Source: WFQV01 sp964611145 (GTDB taxonomy: Bacteria; Bacteroidota; Ignavibacteria; Ignavibacteriales; Melioribacteraceae). From it: a DNA stretch of 64,000 bases. The first letter of the stretch is position 1, and the number at the start of each line of letters is the position of its first letter. Shown here piece by piece: positions 8,640 through 17,804 of the stretch. The translations under genes and the position numbers were made by a program. The notes under the pieces are model-generated. The model was given only the letters and a program-made list of their open reading frames with translations. It ran no database searches and was not told where the DNA came from. Location: the NCBI GenBank assembly GCA_964611145.1, contig CAZSYM010000003.1, positions 1-64,000 on the forward strand. The letters run 5' to 3'.

Positions 8640-9688
8640 AAAAATCCTTACTAATTCTTGCCGTTCTATCGTTAGTTCTGTTCTCCGCTTGCGACAAAAG
8701 CAATAACAATCCCGTAACACCGAAGGAAGCGGAAAAGGGAATAATAGTAGTCAACGAAGGGCTTTTCGGGCAAAACAATTCGACTTTAACCTATTATAAT
8801 CCCAAAGACAAAAGCGTCGCTCAACAAGTTTATTCCGCTGCCAACAACGGTTCAAAATTGGGCGATACCGCAAACGATATGAAAGTCCTTGGGGACAAAG
8901 GCTACATTGTTGTAAATCAATCCAATAAAATTGAGGTCGTTTCCATGAAGGATTTCACTTCCGTCGGAACAATAGATTTCACCGATTACGGTGCGCCTCG
9001 ATTTATCTGCTTGCCAAACAATAATGTTGCTTATGTAAGCACTTACGGAGATAATGTGGTAAAATTAAATCCAGCCACGTTGGAAGTGAGTAAAGTAATC
9101 GCTGTTGGTTTCAAACCGGAAGATGTTTTGAATTTCTCAGACAAAATCTTCGTGGCAAATTCGGGTTGGGGTAGCGGTTCTACGGTCAGCGTTATAAGTA
9201 TGGCGAGCGATTCCGTTGTAAAAGAAATAAAAGTAGGCACCAATCCGAGATTTCTCGTAAAGGATTCGAAATACATTTATGCAATCTGTTCCGATAACTT
9301 TTTCTCGCCCACGGGCCAAAAAGGGATTTACAAAATAGACCCTTCGAGCCTCGCGGTAACCGATTCTCTAAAATTAGAAAGCTCACCGGGCAAAGCAACG
9401 ATTGCCGAAGGGAAACTTTTGGTAATTGTCGATAAAGGGGTTGCGGAAATAAATCTTTCCACATTTACACTTGAAAACGACTCTTTAATCGGGGCACAAA
9501 GAGTGAATCCTCTCGGTCTAGGAATTTATTCCATTGCATACGACACGCAATCTCGGATGATTTATCTGGGGAATCCCAAGGATTATCAACAAAACGGAGA
9601 AGTGGCAATTTTCGATTTTAGTGGAAATGAAAAAGGAAGATTTGAAACCGGTATAAATCCGGGAACCATTATAATTTATGAGAAATAA
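8636..9688 (+). CDS. btuG: BtuG-like beta-propeller lipoprotein
   Basis: A 350-residue lipoprotein (lipobox LFSAC, Cys at residue 19) whose body is a seven-bladed YncE/DUF5074-type beta-propeller. The N-terminal strand IIVVNEGLFGQNNSTLTYYN and repeated blade motifs such as VIDKG, VVNQSNKIEVV and KVIAVGFKPEDVL are typical. In gut Bacteroides this family includes BtuG, a surface protein that binds vitamin B12 very tightly and sits on BtuB. Translational coupling to the receptor and shared riboswitch control support the same job here. The gene is followed by a strong terminator. The cobalamin role is inference from context and family. Confidence 0.8.
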   Translation: MKKSLLILAVLSLVLFSACDKSNNNPVTPKEAEKGIIVVNEGLFGQNNSTLTYYNPKDKSVAQQVYSAANNGSKLGDTANDMKVLGDKGYIVVNQSNKIEVVSMKDFTSVGTIDFTDYGAPRFICLPNNNVAYVSTYGDNVVKLNPATLEVSKVIAVGFKPEDVLNFSDKIFVANSGWGSGSTVSVISMASDSVVKEIKVGTNPRFLVKDSKYIYAICSDNFFSPTGQKGIYKIDPSSLAVTDSLKLESSPGKATIAEGKLLVIVDKGVAEINLSTFTLENDSLIGAQRVNPLGLGIYSIAYDTQSRMIYLGNPKDYQQNGEVAIFDFSGNEKGRFETGINPGTIIIYEK

Positions 9689-9702
9689 ACTCGTTCAAAA
9701 AG

Positions 9703-9730
9703 AAAAACGCCGCTTCGATGCGGCGTTTTT
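9703..9730. terminator. Bidirectional terminator between btuG and ahcY
   Basis: A 6-bp GC stem (CGCCGC/GCGGCG) with a TTCGAT loop, flanked by five A on the left and five T on the right, so it can stop transcription from both sides. It stands between the convergent ends of the BtuG-like gene (9688) and ahcY (9754). Confidence 0.9.
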
Positions 9731-9753
9731 CTCGCTTATATTTAATCACATTA

Positions 9754-11031
9754 TCATGTTCCGGCAGAATAATCATCGATGTATCTCTTTTGTTCTCTGG
9801 TAAGCTTGTCTATTTTAATTCCCATTGTTTCAAGTTTAATTCCTGCAATTTCCTGATCCTGAGATTCGGGAATATCATAGACATCCGGGTCGAGCAGGAC
9901 CCCCTCCTTATCCAGTTCCACAAGACGAATTTGGGACATGAACTGGTTGGCAAAGGACATATCCATTACCTCGGACGGATGCCCTTCCGCCGCAGCCAGG
10001 TTCACAAGTCGTCCTTGTGCCAACACGTAGATTCTCTTGCCGTTTTTCAGTGTATATTCTTCGTTGTTATCTCTTACCAAGCGTTTCTTTTCGGAGATTT
10101 CCGCCAAATCTTCAAGATTCAATTCGCAATCATAATGTCCGGTATTACAAACTATGGCGCCGTCTTTCATTTTTTCGAAATGGCGCTTAACGATGATGTC
10201 CTTCACGCCTGTTGCGGTGATGAAAATATCACCTATTTTAGCCGCTTCGTCCATTCTCATAACGCGGAAACCTTCCAGGGTAGCCTTCAGGGCTTGTGTG
10301 GGGTTTACCTCGGTAACAATTACATTGGCTCCCATTCCTTTTGCACGCATCGCCACGCCCTTTCCACAGTGTCCGTAACCTGCAACGACAAAATTTTTAC
10401 CAGCCAACATGACTGAAGTAGCGCGCAAAATTCCGTCGATAGAGGACTGTCCCGTCCCGTAAACATTGTCGAAATCCCATTTGGTTTCCGCATCATTAAC
10501 AGCGATAATGGGATAAAGGAGCTTTTGCGCTTTCGCCATTGCGCGCAAGCGATGCACACCTGTTGTGGTTTCTTCCGTCCCGCCAATAATATCTTTTGCC
10601 ATTTCGGGGTGTTTGTTGTGAACGGTGAAAATCAAATCCGCACCGTCGTCAAGGGTAAGATTCGGTTTTTGGTCGAGCGTTCTTTCAATTGACCAGTAAA
10701 ATTCCTTTACGTTCTGACCGTGCCATGCATAAATTTCCGTGCCGTTTTTTGCTAACGCAGCGGCAATCTCGTCTTGAGTGGAAAGGGGATTGCAACCGCT
10801 CCATGCAACTTTAGCGCCTGCGGCTTGCAATGTTTCCACGAGCACGGCGGTTTCTTTCGTAACGTGCAAGCATCCCGAAATTTTGTAGCCTTTCAAAGGC
10901 TTTGTCTTGCTATATTTTTCTCTCAGAGCCATCATTACGGGCATTCTGCTTTCAGCCCATTCAATCTTTTTCCTTCCTTCTTTAGCAAGACTAATATCTC
11001 TAACTTTGTACTTTCCTTCCTTGTAGTCCAT
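9754..11031 (-). CDS. ahcY: Adenosylhomocysteinase
   Basis: This cytosolic NAD-dependent enzyme splits S-adenosylhomocysteine into adenosine and homocysteine, clearing the product of methyl transfer. Visible landmarks are the N-terminal KVRDISLAKEGRKKIEWAESRMPVM, the substrate region with AWSGCNPLSTQDE and DDGAD, the NAD-binding loop GYGHCGKGVAMRAKGMGA, and the HPSEVMDMSFANQ C-terminal motif. The 425 residues agree with the short bacterial/archaeal form that lacks the 40-residue insert. It sits 15 bases downstream of metK, so the two ends of the methyl cycle are made together. Confidence 0.97.
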   Translation of the reverse strand: MDYKEGKYKVRDISLAKEGRKKIEWAESRMPVMMALREKYSKTKPLKGYKISGCLHVTKETAVLVETLQAAGAKVAWSGCNPLSTQDEIAAALAKNGTEIYAWHGQNVKEFYWSIERTLDQKPNLTLDDGADLIFTVHNKHPEMAKDIIGGTEETTTGVHRLRAMAKAQKLLYPIIAVNDAETKWDFDNVYGTGQSSIDGILRATSVMLAGKNFVVAGYGHCGKGVAMRAKGMGANVIVTEVNPTQALKATLEGFRVMRMDEAAKIGDIFITATGVKDIIVKRHFEKMKDGAIVCNTGHYDCELNLEDLAEISEKKRLVRDNNEEYTLKNGKRIYVLAQGRLVNLAAAEGHPSEVMDMSFANQFMSQIRLVELDKEGVLLDPDVYDIPESQDQEIAGIKLETMGIKIDKLTREQKRYIDDYSAGT

Positions 11032-11046
11032 TTTTATTTCCTTAGT

Positions 11047-12189
11047 TTATTTGTACTTTTTGAATTTATCCACTAATGTCAATTTTTCCCATGTAAATTC
11101 TTTCTCCTTGCGCCCAAAATGTCCGTAGGCGGCAGTCTTGGCATAAATGGGACGGCGCAAGTCCAAAGTTTCTATAATTCCCTTGGGAGTAAGGTCCACT
11201 TCCTTCATAACCATTTTTTCCAGCTCGGCATCGGGAATTACCCCCGTTCCTTTTGTATCCACATGGATGGAAACAGGTTCGGGAATACCGATTGCGTAAG
11301 CCACTTGCAACAAGCACTCCTTGGCAAGTCCCGCAGCTACAATATTCTTCGCCACCCAACGTGCCGCATAAGCACCGCTACGATCGACCTTCGTAGGATC
11401 TTTTCCGGAAAAAGCACCTCCGCCATGCGGCGCCCAACCGCCGTAAGTATCCACGATAATCTTGCGTCCCGTCAAACCGCTGTCTCCATGTGGACCTCCT
11501 ATTTCGAACATGCCGGTCGGGTTGACATAAACTTTTACCTTTCCGTCAAGATATTTTTCGGGAATAACTTTCTTTATAACATGCTCGATTACATCCTTTT
11601 TAATACGACTTTGGCGAACTCCTTTGTCGTGTTGAGTGGAAACAACTATAGTATCCACACGTACGGGATTGTTTTCCTCGTCGTATTCAATCGTGACCTG
11701 GGATTTGGCATCCGGTCTAAGATAAGGCATTAACTCTTTTTCTCTTTTTCTGATTGTCGCCAAGCGTTTGACCAATTTGTGGGCAAACATAATAGGCATT
11801 GGCATATATTCCGGTGTTTGGTCACATGCATAACCGAACATCAGCCCTTGATCTCCTGCTCCCCCTTTGTCCACTCCCATTGCAATATCGGGGGATTGCG
11901 AATGAATGGCGTTAAGGACCGAGCATGACTCGGAATCGAATTTATATTCCGCATCCGTATAGCCTATTTTTTTAACTATTCCGCGAACTATCTCGGGAAT
12001 TTCCACATATGCTTGGGTGGTGACTTCTCCGCCGACAAGTACGAGCCCTGTCGTCACGAAAGTCTCTACAGCGACCCGGGAATTCGGGTCTTCTTTTATC
12101 AGGGCATCCAAAATTCCATCGGATATCGCATCGCAAATCTTATCGGGATGGCCTTCGGAAACGGATTCTGATGTAAATAAATAGGACAT
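11047..12189 (-). CDS. metK: S-adenosylmethionine synthetase
   Basis: MetK makes S-adenosylmethionine from methionine and ATP. The signature segments are SESVSEGHPDKICDAISDGILDA at the N-terminus, GAGDQGLMFGYACDQTPEYMP in the middle, the P-loop-like GGAFSGKDPTKVDRSGAYAAR, and the HVDTKGTG region. Its 380 residues are standard length. The gene lies between a sugar nucleotidyltransferase gene (13 bases upstream) and ahcY. No SAM riboswitch is visible, and there is little space for one, so expression presumably depends on the promoter before 13180. Confidence 0.97.
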   Translation of the reverse strand: MSYLFTSESVSEGHPDKICDAISDGILDALIKEDPNSRVAVETFVTTGLVLVGGEVTTQAYVEIPEIVRGIVKKIGYTDAEYKFDSESCSVLNAIHSQSPDIAMGVDKGGAGDQGLMFGYACDQTPEYMPMPIMFAHKLVKRLATIRKREKELMPYLRPDAKSQVTIEYDEENNPVRVDTIVVSTQHDKGVRQSRIKKDVIEHVIKKVIPEKYLDGKVKVYVNPTGMFEIGGPHGDSGLTGRKIIVDTYGGWAPHGGGAFSGKDPTKVDRSGAYAARWVAKNIVAAGLAKECLLQVAYAIGIPEPVSIHVDTKGTGVIPDAELEKMVMKEVDLTPKGIIETLDLRRPIYAKTAAYGHFGRKEKEFTWEKLTLVDKFKKYK

Positions 12190-12202
12190 TTTTTCTCCTT
12201 TC

Positions 12203-13180
12203 TTATTTAAACTCTATTTCGGAGGAATCGCCTGCATTAACTCTGTAAACGTTCCCACGCACAACGGCGTTGTTGCCAATTATTGAATTTTCCAAAACCA
12301 CCTTCTCCACTTTTGCATCGGGATTGATGATTGAGTTTTTTACAACAGCCTCTCGCACTACCGCCCCTTTTGATACGGTTACAAAGGGACCTATGACAGC
12401 ATTTTCCACATTTGCATTGGGATGAACAAAAACGGGCGGTATAATTACGACGCTGTCAATGTCAGGATTGTTCCCCCTTTTCGAAAGCAAAAATTTGTTT
12501 GTAGAAAGCAAAGTTTCGGGCTTTCCACAATCATACCAACCCTCCACAGGGAAAGTGGTAATTTTTTCTCCCTTTTCTATCATAAGTTGTAAGGCATCCG
12601 TAAGCTGGTATTCCCCGCGCGTTTTTATACCCTTATTTATAAGTTCCTCAAGAGCTTCTTTCAACAGAGCCGAATTTTTAATGTAATAAAGTCCCACCAA
12701 TGCCAGTTTTGAAACAGGTTCGGCGGGTTTCTCAATTAACTTTTTAATCGTACCGTTTTCGGTAACCGCCACACCGAATCGACTCGGGTCGTCCACATTC
12801 TTCACGCCTAGGGCGGAAATATCCAATTCCAAAACGCGTTTTAAATCGACGTCAAAAACGGTATCTCCCAAAATGATAAAAAGCTCTTCGTTGTCAAACG
12901 TAGGGGTAGCCATATAAACGGCATGTCCCAAACCCAATAATTCTTTCTGCTCAACAAAGTTAGCATCAATCTGAGGAAATTCCTTTTTTACATATTCGAT
13001 TATTTTATCTCCAAGATAGCCGGTTATAAAGGTTGCTTTGGTAATGTTTTCCGCTACAAGCTTTTCAAGTATATGCCCAAGAATGGGTTTGTCCCCCACG
13101 TTCAAGAGGACCTTGGGCACCGAATATGTATGCGGCTTAAGCCTCGTGCCAAAACCGGCAACGGGAATCACAGCCCTCAC
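12203..13180 (-). CDS. Sugar-phosphate nucleotidyltransferase with beta-helix tail
   Basis: A 325-residue enzyme of the GalU/RmlA type that joins a nucleotide to a sugar 1-phosphate. The nucleotide-binding motif VAGFGTRLKPHTYSVPKVLL is at residues 7-26, with LGDTVFD as the metal-binding Asp segment near residue 104 and EGWYDCGKPETL later. After residue 245 hexapeptide repeats (PNANVENAVIGPFVTVSKGAVV) form a left-handed beta-helix. The start is GTG 13180 with AGGAG five bases upstream. The sugar is not clear from sequence. It is the first gene of the metK-ahcY operon, a partnership with no obvious metabolic logic. Confidence 0.85.
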   Translation of the reverse strand: MRAVIPVAGFGTRLKPHTYSVPKVLLNVGDKPILGHILEKLVAENITKATFITGYLGDKIIEYVKKEFPQIDANFVEQKELLGLGHAVYMATPTFDNEELFIILGDTVFDVDLKRVLELDISALGVKNVDDPSRFGVAVTENGTIKKLIEKPAEPVSKLALVGLYYIKNSALLKEALEELINKGIKTRGEYQLTDALQLMIEKGEKITTFPVEGWYDCGKPETLLSTNKFLLSKRGNNPDIDSVVIIPPVFVHPNANVENAVIGPFVTVSKGAVVREAVVKNSIINPDAKVEKVVLENSIIGNNAVVRGNVYRVNAGDSSEIEFK

Positions 13181-13347
13181 GGCAACTCCTTAAATATTTT
13201 TAAAATCAAGAAAATAAACTTAAAAAAAGTAGTTGCTAATAACAATCCGACGACACCATAGCCACACGGCGAAAACGGTTGTGTTTTACGTCACGGACGA
13301 GTTTTGAAAATTTTTCAATATTTGCGGTAGTAAATAACGGAGGAAGC

Positions 13348-13629
13348 ATGTTAGAAGCAATTTCAAAGAAGAGCGTGGTAAAGAAAGGGAGTAAAACCCC
13401 TTTTATCGTTAACAGATTTATCATTTCTCCCCTTAAAGCGGGCTTCTCCGGTTTTGCAATTTTCTTTACGGTTTTGATTTTTACAAAATTGGTCGCTTAC
13501 GGATTTGGTATTTATCCTTCGTTCGAAATGGACATAAACGATGTTTGGCTCTCGCTAATCGGTTTTCTTCTTCTGTTTCTAATCAGACTTTTGGAAAATC
13601 TTTCCAATAAGAACGTCAAAGAGTTTTAA
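13348..13629 (+). CDS. Small membrane protein of unknown function
   Basis: A 93-residue protein with a basic N-terminus and two membrane spans: about residues 32-56 (AGFSGFAIFFTVLIFTKLVA), and a second about 70-88 (LSLIGFLLLFLIRLLENL). I start it at ATG 13348, which has GGAGGA six bases upstream; the longer in-frame extension to 13279 has no such signal. Its last 14 bases overlap the end of prfA on the other strand. I do not recognise the family. Confidence 0.65.
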   Translation: MLEAISKKSVVKKGSKTPFIVNRFIISPLKAGFSGFAIFFTVLIFTKLVAYGFGIYPSFEMDINDVWLSLIGFLLLFLIRLLENLSNKNVKEF

Positions 13630-14689
13630 GTTTCTCCGCTCTGTCCGCTATTTTTAATTTTTCAATCAATTCGAAAAGATCTCCTTCCATTATATTGGAA
13701 AGATTATAAAGCGTCAACCCTATTCTGTGGTCTGTAACTCTGTTCTGGGGATAATTATAGGTTCGTATCTTTTCGCTTCTGTCCCCGCTCTTGACCATGG
13801 ATTTTCTCTGCTCTGCAATTTCCTTGTTTTGTTCCTGGATTTTCAAATCGTAAAGTCGGGCTTTGAGCACCTTAAGCGCCTTTTGGCGATTTTTCAACTG
13901 AGAACGTTCGTCCTGGCATTGTACCACGATACCTGTGGGTAGATGCGTAATGCGAATCGCAGTTTCGACCTTATTTACGTTTTGTCCTCCCGCTCCACCG
14001 CTTCGATAAACGTCTATTTTCAAATCGTTCGGGTCTATTTCTATTTCCACATCCTCGACCTCCGGCAGGACAGCGACAGAGGCGGCGGAGGTATGAATTC
14101 TTCCGCTTGCTTCGGTCAGGGGAACACGCTGGACACGATGGACCCCGCTTTCGAATTTCAAATCGCCATAAACACTTTTACCCGAGATGGAAACCGTTGC
14201 TTCTTTTATTCCGCCCAAGCCGGAAGATTCGCTCAAATCTATTATTTCAAATTTCCATCCCTTCAATTCCGCAAAACGGGAATACATTCTAAGCAAATCA
14301 TTTGCAAAAAGCGCGGCTTCTTCTCCGCCCGTCCCTTGGCGTATTTCCATAATCACATTTTTATCATCGTTCGGATCCTTGGGAATGAGAAGAAACTTAA
14401 TCCGCTCCTCCAATTTTTCCCTTTCTTCCTTAAGAGAAGCAAGCTCCTCTTTTGCCATTGCAATCAGTTCCGCATCCTCTTCGGACTCAATCAATTTCGT
14501 GTTTTCCTCGATTTCCTTTTCCACCGTTTGATAACGCTCATACGCTTCGACTATCTCCTCGAGCTCGCTTCTTTTTTTACTTAATTCAATAAGCTTTTTC
14601 TGATCGGAGGCAATTTGCGGATCACTTAATTGCTCGTTTATTTGTTCATACGTCTTCTTGATGTCTTTCAGTTTGTCTAAAAAGTCCAT
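13616..14689 (-). CDS. prfA: Peptide chain release factor 1
   Basis: RF1 ends translation at UAA and UAG. The stop-codon-reading tripeptide is in RVPLTEASGR (P-x-T form, here PLT), which marks RF1 rather than RF2 (SPF). The GGQ loop that triggers hydrolysis is YRSGGAGGQNVNKVETA. An N-terminal helical domain of about 100 residues is rich in Glu and Lys. The 357 residues match the family. The usual prmC methyltransferase neighbour is absent here. Confidence 0.97.
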   Translation of the reverse strand: MDFLDKLKDIKKTYEQINEQLSDPQIASDQKKLIELSKKRSELEEIVEAYERYQTVEKEIEENTKLIESEEDAELIAMAKEELASLKEEREKLEERIKFLLIPKDPNDDKNVIMEIRQGTGGEEAALFANDLLRMYSRFAELKGWKFEIIDLSESSGLGGIKEATVSISGKSVYGDLKFESGVHRVQRVPLTEASGRIHTSAASVAVLPEVEDVEIEIDPNDLKIDVYRSGGAGGQNVNKVETAIRITHLPTGIVVQCQDERSQLKNRQKALKVLKARLYDLKIQEQNKEIAEQRKSMVKSGDRSEKIRTYNYPQNRVTDHRIGLTLYNLSNIMEGDLFELIEKLKIADRAEKLKTL

Positions 14690-14754
14690 ATTTCCTCTAA
14701 TTTTAAGCTCAAAAATAGCAATAAAAATGCAGAGTTTCTTAAGAGGAACGGCTT

Positions 14755-16065
14755 TTAGCCTTTTTCTATTTCCCCAAATACCGATTCTCTGAGCGTCTTT
14801 AATATTTTTATTTGCTTCGATAAAGGTGGAACGGAAGCAAAAGAAGATTCCGCTTCCAATTCCAGTAAAGAAAAAATCTCGGATACCGCTTCGAACATCG
14901 GGGAATCGGGATAGGAATGTTTTTGTAAATAATGAATTAATTTTAATGTTCTAAAACCGTCGAACCATAGTTTTTTCTGCCTTGAGATTTGCTCGGAAGC
15001 ATTCGAATTTTTACGAATACTTTCCCAGCTCTCCTCGAATTTGTTTTCGATAAGGAAAGTTTTCAAGGCGGGAGAAATTTTATGTGCTTCCTTCATATAA
15101 AAAAGAGCCGAACGACTTTTTTCGTTCAAGAAAACTTTGTTCCACTCTTTTAAAACATGAAAAGATTTCGGTGAATAAAGCAAATATTCGTTCCGTTCTT
15201 TTGAAAGGAAGCGTTGTACTCTTTTTCCCGTCCCGAAAGGAACTCGAAACGAGGGACGCGGCGAGGGGAAAACCGTTGCCTCCCCGACGAATCGAATGTC
15301 ATAATTTTTAGCGAGTTTTTCCATGAAGTAAAAATCCTCGCCCGCTTTTCTTTTGTTCATTCCTCCCACGGCGACGTAACTCTCCGCATCAAAAATCATA
15401 GTAGAACCGACGGTATGAAAGGCATAAGGGGAATTTGCAAACAGCAATCCCGCCACGTAATAATGCAAAAACACTTCGTAATTTATTATTGCCAATGCGT
15501 TTTCCTCGTTGTCGGGCAAGGGGTGAACGAATCGGAAATACCCGGCATGAAAAGAGCTATCGGCAAAAACCTTCTCAATTGTTTCCAGGTAATTTTGTGA
15601 TACGGTACAATCGGCATCGAGACATATCAATCCTCGCCCGTTCTTTTCGTAATCCAACACCGTCAAGGCAACATCCAAGCCGATTTTTCTGGCAAATCCC
15701 ACACCGGCTGTTTTCTCGGGGAAAGCTACGGAGGGACGAGAAGCATCGAGTACCGCAATCGGAATAGGAAAGTCGCGTTTGGATGCATTTAGGAATTCAA
15801 TTGTTTCATAATTTTCTTCTCTTATTTCCGCAGGGGCTTGTTCGGAATTGTTTATCACGAAAATCAGAAGAAATTCATTAGGTGCTTTTGTTTCATTCGC
15901 TGCCAACGATTTCAGAAGTTTCTTCACATTTTCCAGCTCTTTCAATGCGGGAATAACGATTACGTAACGAAACTTTGCGTCGTTTTCAAGTCGGATATTC
16001 CATTTGTTGAGAAAGGCTTTCTTGGTCAAATATTTTTCTATTTTCGGGCGGATTCCTTTTTCCAC
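14755..16065 (-). CDS. Family 2 glycosyltransferase
   Basis: A 436-residue protein with a GT-A fold domain at the N-terminal half: the entry strand VIVIPALKELENVKKLLKSL (residues 34-53) and the metal-binding LICLDADCTVS near residue 150. A further conserved segment, GMNKRKAGEDFYFMEKLAKN near residue 230, carries the ED usually at the catalytic base. The last 170 residues are helical and not recognised. Translation starts at GTG 16065, only three bases after the miaA stop, so it is co-translated with miaA. No membrane span is seen. Donor and acceptor are unknown. Confidence 0.75.
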   Translation of the reverse strand: MEKGIRPKIEKYLTKKAFLNKWNIRLENDAKFRYVIVIPALKELENVKKLLKSLAANETKAPNEFLLIFVINNSEQAPAEIREENYETIEFLNASKRDFPIPIAVLDASRPSVAFPEKTAGVGFARKIGLDVALTVLDYEKNGRGLICLDADCTVSQNYLETIEKVFADSSFHAGYFRFVHPLPDNEENALAIINYEVFLHYYVAGLLFANSPYAFHTVGSTMIFDAESYVAVGGMNKRKAGEDFYFMEKLAKNYDIRFVGEATVFPSPRPSFRVPFGTGKRVQRFLSKERNEYLLYSPKSFHVLKEWNKVFLNEKSRSALFYMKEAHKISPALKTFLIENKFEESWESIRKNSNASEQISRQKKLWFDGFRTLKLIHYLQKHSYPDSPMFEAVSEIFSLLELEAESSFASVPPLSKQIKILKTLRESVFGEIEKG

Positions 16066-16068
16066 TCT

Positions 16069-16989
16069 TTATTCCTTTTCCAAAAAGTGTTTTATTATTT
16101 CCTCCGCTTTTCCTACATCACCGGGCGCAATCCAGTTTATTTTTATTCCTTCACGCTCCATTTTTCTAAACCATGTCTTTTGACGCTTTGCAAATTTATT
16201 GATGGCGGAATTTAATTTTTGGAACATATCGTTATAATTAATTTCACCGTTCAAATACATCGCGAGAAACTTATATTCAAGCCCGAAAGATTTCAGCCGT
16301 TCAATCGAAACGCCTTTGTCCAAAAGTCTTTGCGCCTCTTCAATCATTCCCTCCGAAAATCTTTTTTCCAGACGTGTTCTTACGCGCTTGGCGATTTCCT
16401 CCTTGGATGCTTTAATTCCCAACACAACAAATTTGAAATCGGGATAATGTAGCGGCTCACCGCTATCCGAGCTTTCCGCAATAATAATTGCACGAACCGC
16501 TCTCTCCTTCGATTCCAAATCCGTTTTGTTATGAAGATGAGGTTTGGCGGAAAGCAAGATTTCTTGTAGCTCGCTCAAACTTTTTCCCATCAATTCTTTT
16601 TCTCTTTTCTTAAAATCAACTTTGGTAAGGGGATATTTCTTAAGAACGGCATGAATATACAAAGGTGTTCCTCCCACAAGGAATGGAAGTTTCCCTCTAT
16701 TGGAAATCTCGTTAAAATACCGAATGAATTTTTCCAGAAAATCGAAAAGGCTAAACTCCTCCGTGGGCTCAATCAAATCAATCATTTTAAAAGGCACCTG
16801 TGCGCCTTCGACCTTGTAATCGGATAAATCTTTTCCGGTTCCGATGTCCATCCCTCTGTAAACCTGTCGCGAGTCGGCGGAAATTATTTCTCCATTGAAT
16901 CTATGCGCCAGGATTGCTCCCAAGCGGGTTTTCCCCGTCGCCGTGGGACCTAAAATCACAATTAGCTTTTTATCCGTAGCCAAAAACAA
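16069..16989 (-). CDS. miaA: tRNA dimethylallyltransferase
   Basis: MiaA adds a dimethylallyl group to A37 of tRNAs that read codons starting with U. The P-loop GPTATGKTRLG is at residues 14-24, followed by ISADSRQVYRGMDIGTGK, the tRNA-binding segment typical of the family, and PFLVGGTPLYIHAVL. The 306 residues are normal length. The start appears to be TTG 16989 with GGAG five bases upstream; a second TTG six bases on is an alternative. It forms an operon with the glycosyltransferase downstream. Confidence 0.95.
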   Translation of the reverse strand: MFLATDKKLIVILGPTATGKTRLGAILAHRFNGEIISADSRQVYRGMDIGTGKDLSDYKVEGAQVPFKMIDLIEPTEEFSLFDFLEKFIRYFNEISNRGKLPFLVGGTPLYIHAVLKKYPLTKVDFKKREKELMGKSLSELQEILLSAKPHLHNKTDLESKERAVRAIIIAESSDSGEPLHYPDFKFVVLGIKASKEEIAKRVRTRLEKRFSEGMIEEAQRLLDKGVSIERLKSFGLEYKFLAMYLNGEINYNDMFQKLNSAINKFAKRQKTWFRKMEREGIKINWIAPGDVGKAEEIIKHFLEKE

Positions 16990-17049
16990 AGTTTCTCCTA
17001 TTTTTAAATTTCACGAGAACAAAATAAACAAAGTTTCTCTTTACCAAGC

Positions 17050-17098
17050 AAAGCTTTTCCCGAAGACTTTAAAAGCAAAAGTCTCCGAAAGCCTTTAT
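17050..17098. other. Large imperfect hairpin in a divergent promoter region
   Basis: Between miaA and the HAD gene, which are transcribed away from each other, AAAGCTTTTCCCGAAGACTTT is almost the reverse complement of AAAGTCTCCGAAAGCCTTT. It forms a roughly 20-bp stem with a short A-rich loop. There is no clean T-run on either side, so a terminator is not convincing. It may be an operator, or an RNA structure in the leader of either gene. Confidence 0.35.
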
Positions 17099-17135
17099 CT
17101 TTGAAAACCATTTTAGAACTAAAACGTACGAAAAG

Positions 17136-17744
17136 ATGAAAGAATACAAGGCTTTGGTTTTCGACTTGGGAAACGTGCTCATTCCATTCGATTATTCGCC
17201 ATTGTTACAAAAGCTCGATGAAATAAGTCCCGACTTAGGCAAACGATTCGCCGAACGGTACAAAGCCAATTACGAAATACATAGGAAATTCGAGAAATCC
17301 GAAATATCTTCCGATGAATTTCTCTCAATTATGATGGATTGGACGGAGCATAAAATAAACAAAGAAGATTTCCTGTTTTACTACTCGAACATATTCACGG
17401 AAAACGAAGAAGTAACCGCATGGCTTCCTTTTCTTAAGGACAAATACACATTGGTCTTACTTTCCAACACCAACGCCATTCATCAAAAATACGGCTGGGA
17501 GAAATTCAAATTCCTCCGGCACTTTCACAAACTTGTTTTGAGTCATGAAGTCGGAGCCGCAAAACCGGAAGAAAAAATTTATGAAGCCGTGGAAGAATTC
17601 ACCCAAATCCAACCGACCGAACACCTTTACATTGACGACATCGAGGAATACACCGACGCGGCAAGGAAGCGAGGCTGGGATGTAATTGTTTTTAAAAATC
17701 CAACCCAACTTATTGAAACGTTAAAGGAAAAGGAAGTCCTGTAA
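17136..17744 (+). CDS. HAD-family phosphatase
   Basis: A 202-residue haloacid-dehalogenase-like hydrolase, subfamily IA. Motif I is FDLGNVLIPFD (the family DxGxx form), motif II is LLSNTNAIH, the Lys of motif III is in EVGAAKPEEKIYE, and motif IV is YIDDIEEYTDAAR. It closely resembles YihX/alpha-D-glucose-1-phosphate phosphatase-like proteins, but the substrate cannot be read from the sequence. It stands alone ahead of the perR-peroxiredoxin pair. Confidence 0.85.
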   Translation: MKEYKALVFDLGNVLIPFDYSPLLQKLDEISPDLGKRFAERYKANYEIHRKFEKSEISSDEFLSIMMDWTEHKINKEDFLFYYSNIFTENEEVTAWLPFLKDKYTLVLLSNTNAIHQKYGWEKFKFLRHFHKLVLSHEVGAAKPEEKIYEAVEEFTQIQPTEHLYIDDIEEYTDAARKRGWDVIVFKNPTQLIETLKEKEVL

Positions 17745-17804
17745 ATCTCCGCATTTTCTCCCCTTGAAATTTTCACGAAAAAATTTTTTACCATAAACTT
17801 GTAT

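Noticed and set aside
9718..10416. 232-codon open frame antisense to ahcY
   Set aside because: ahcY is unmistakable on the other strand, and this frame begins within the terminator.
12190..12202. Possible SAM riboswitch before metK
   Set aside because: Only 13 bases separate metK from the gene upstream, and no riboswitch core is visible; nor is one seen before 13180.
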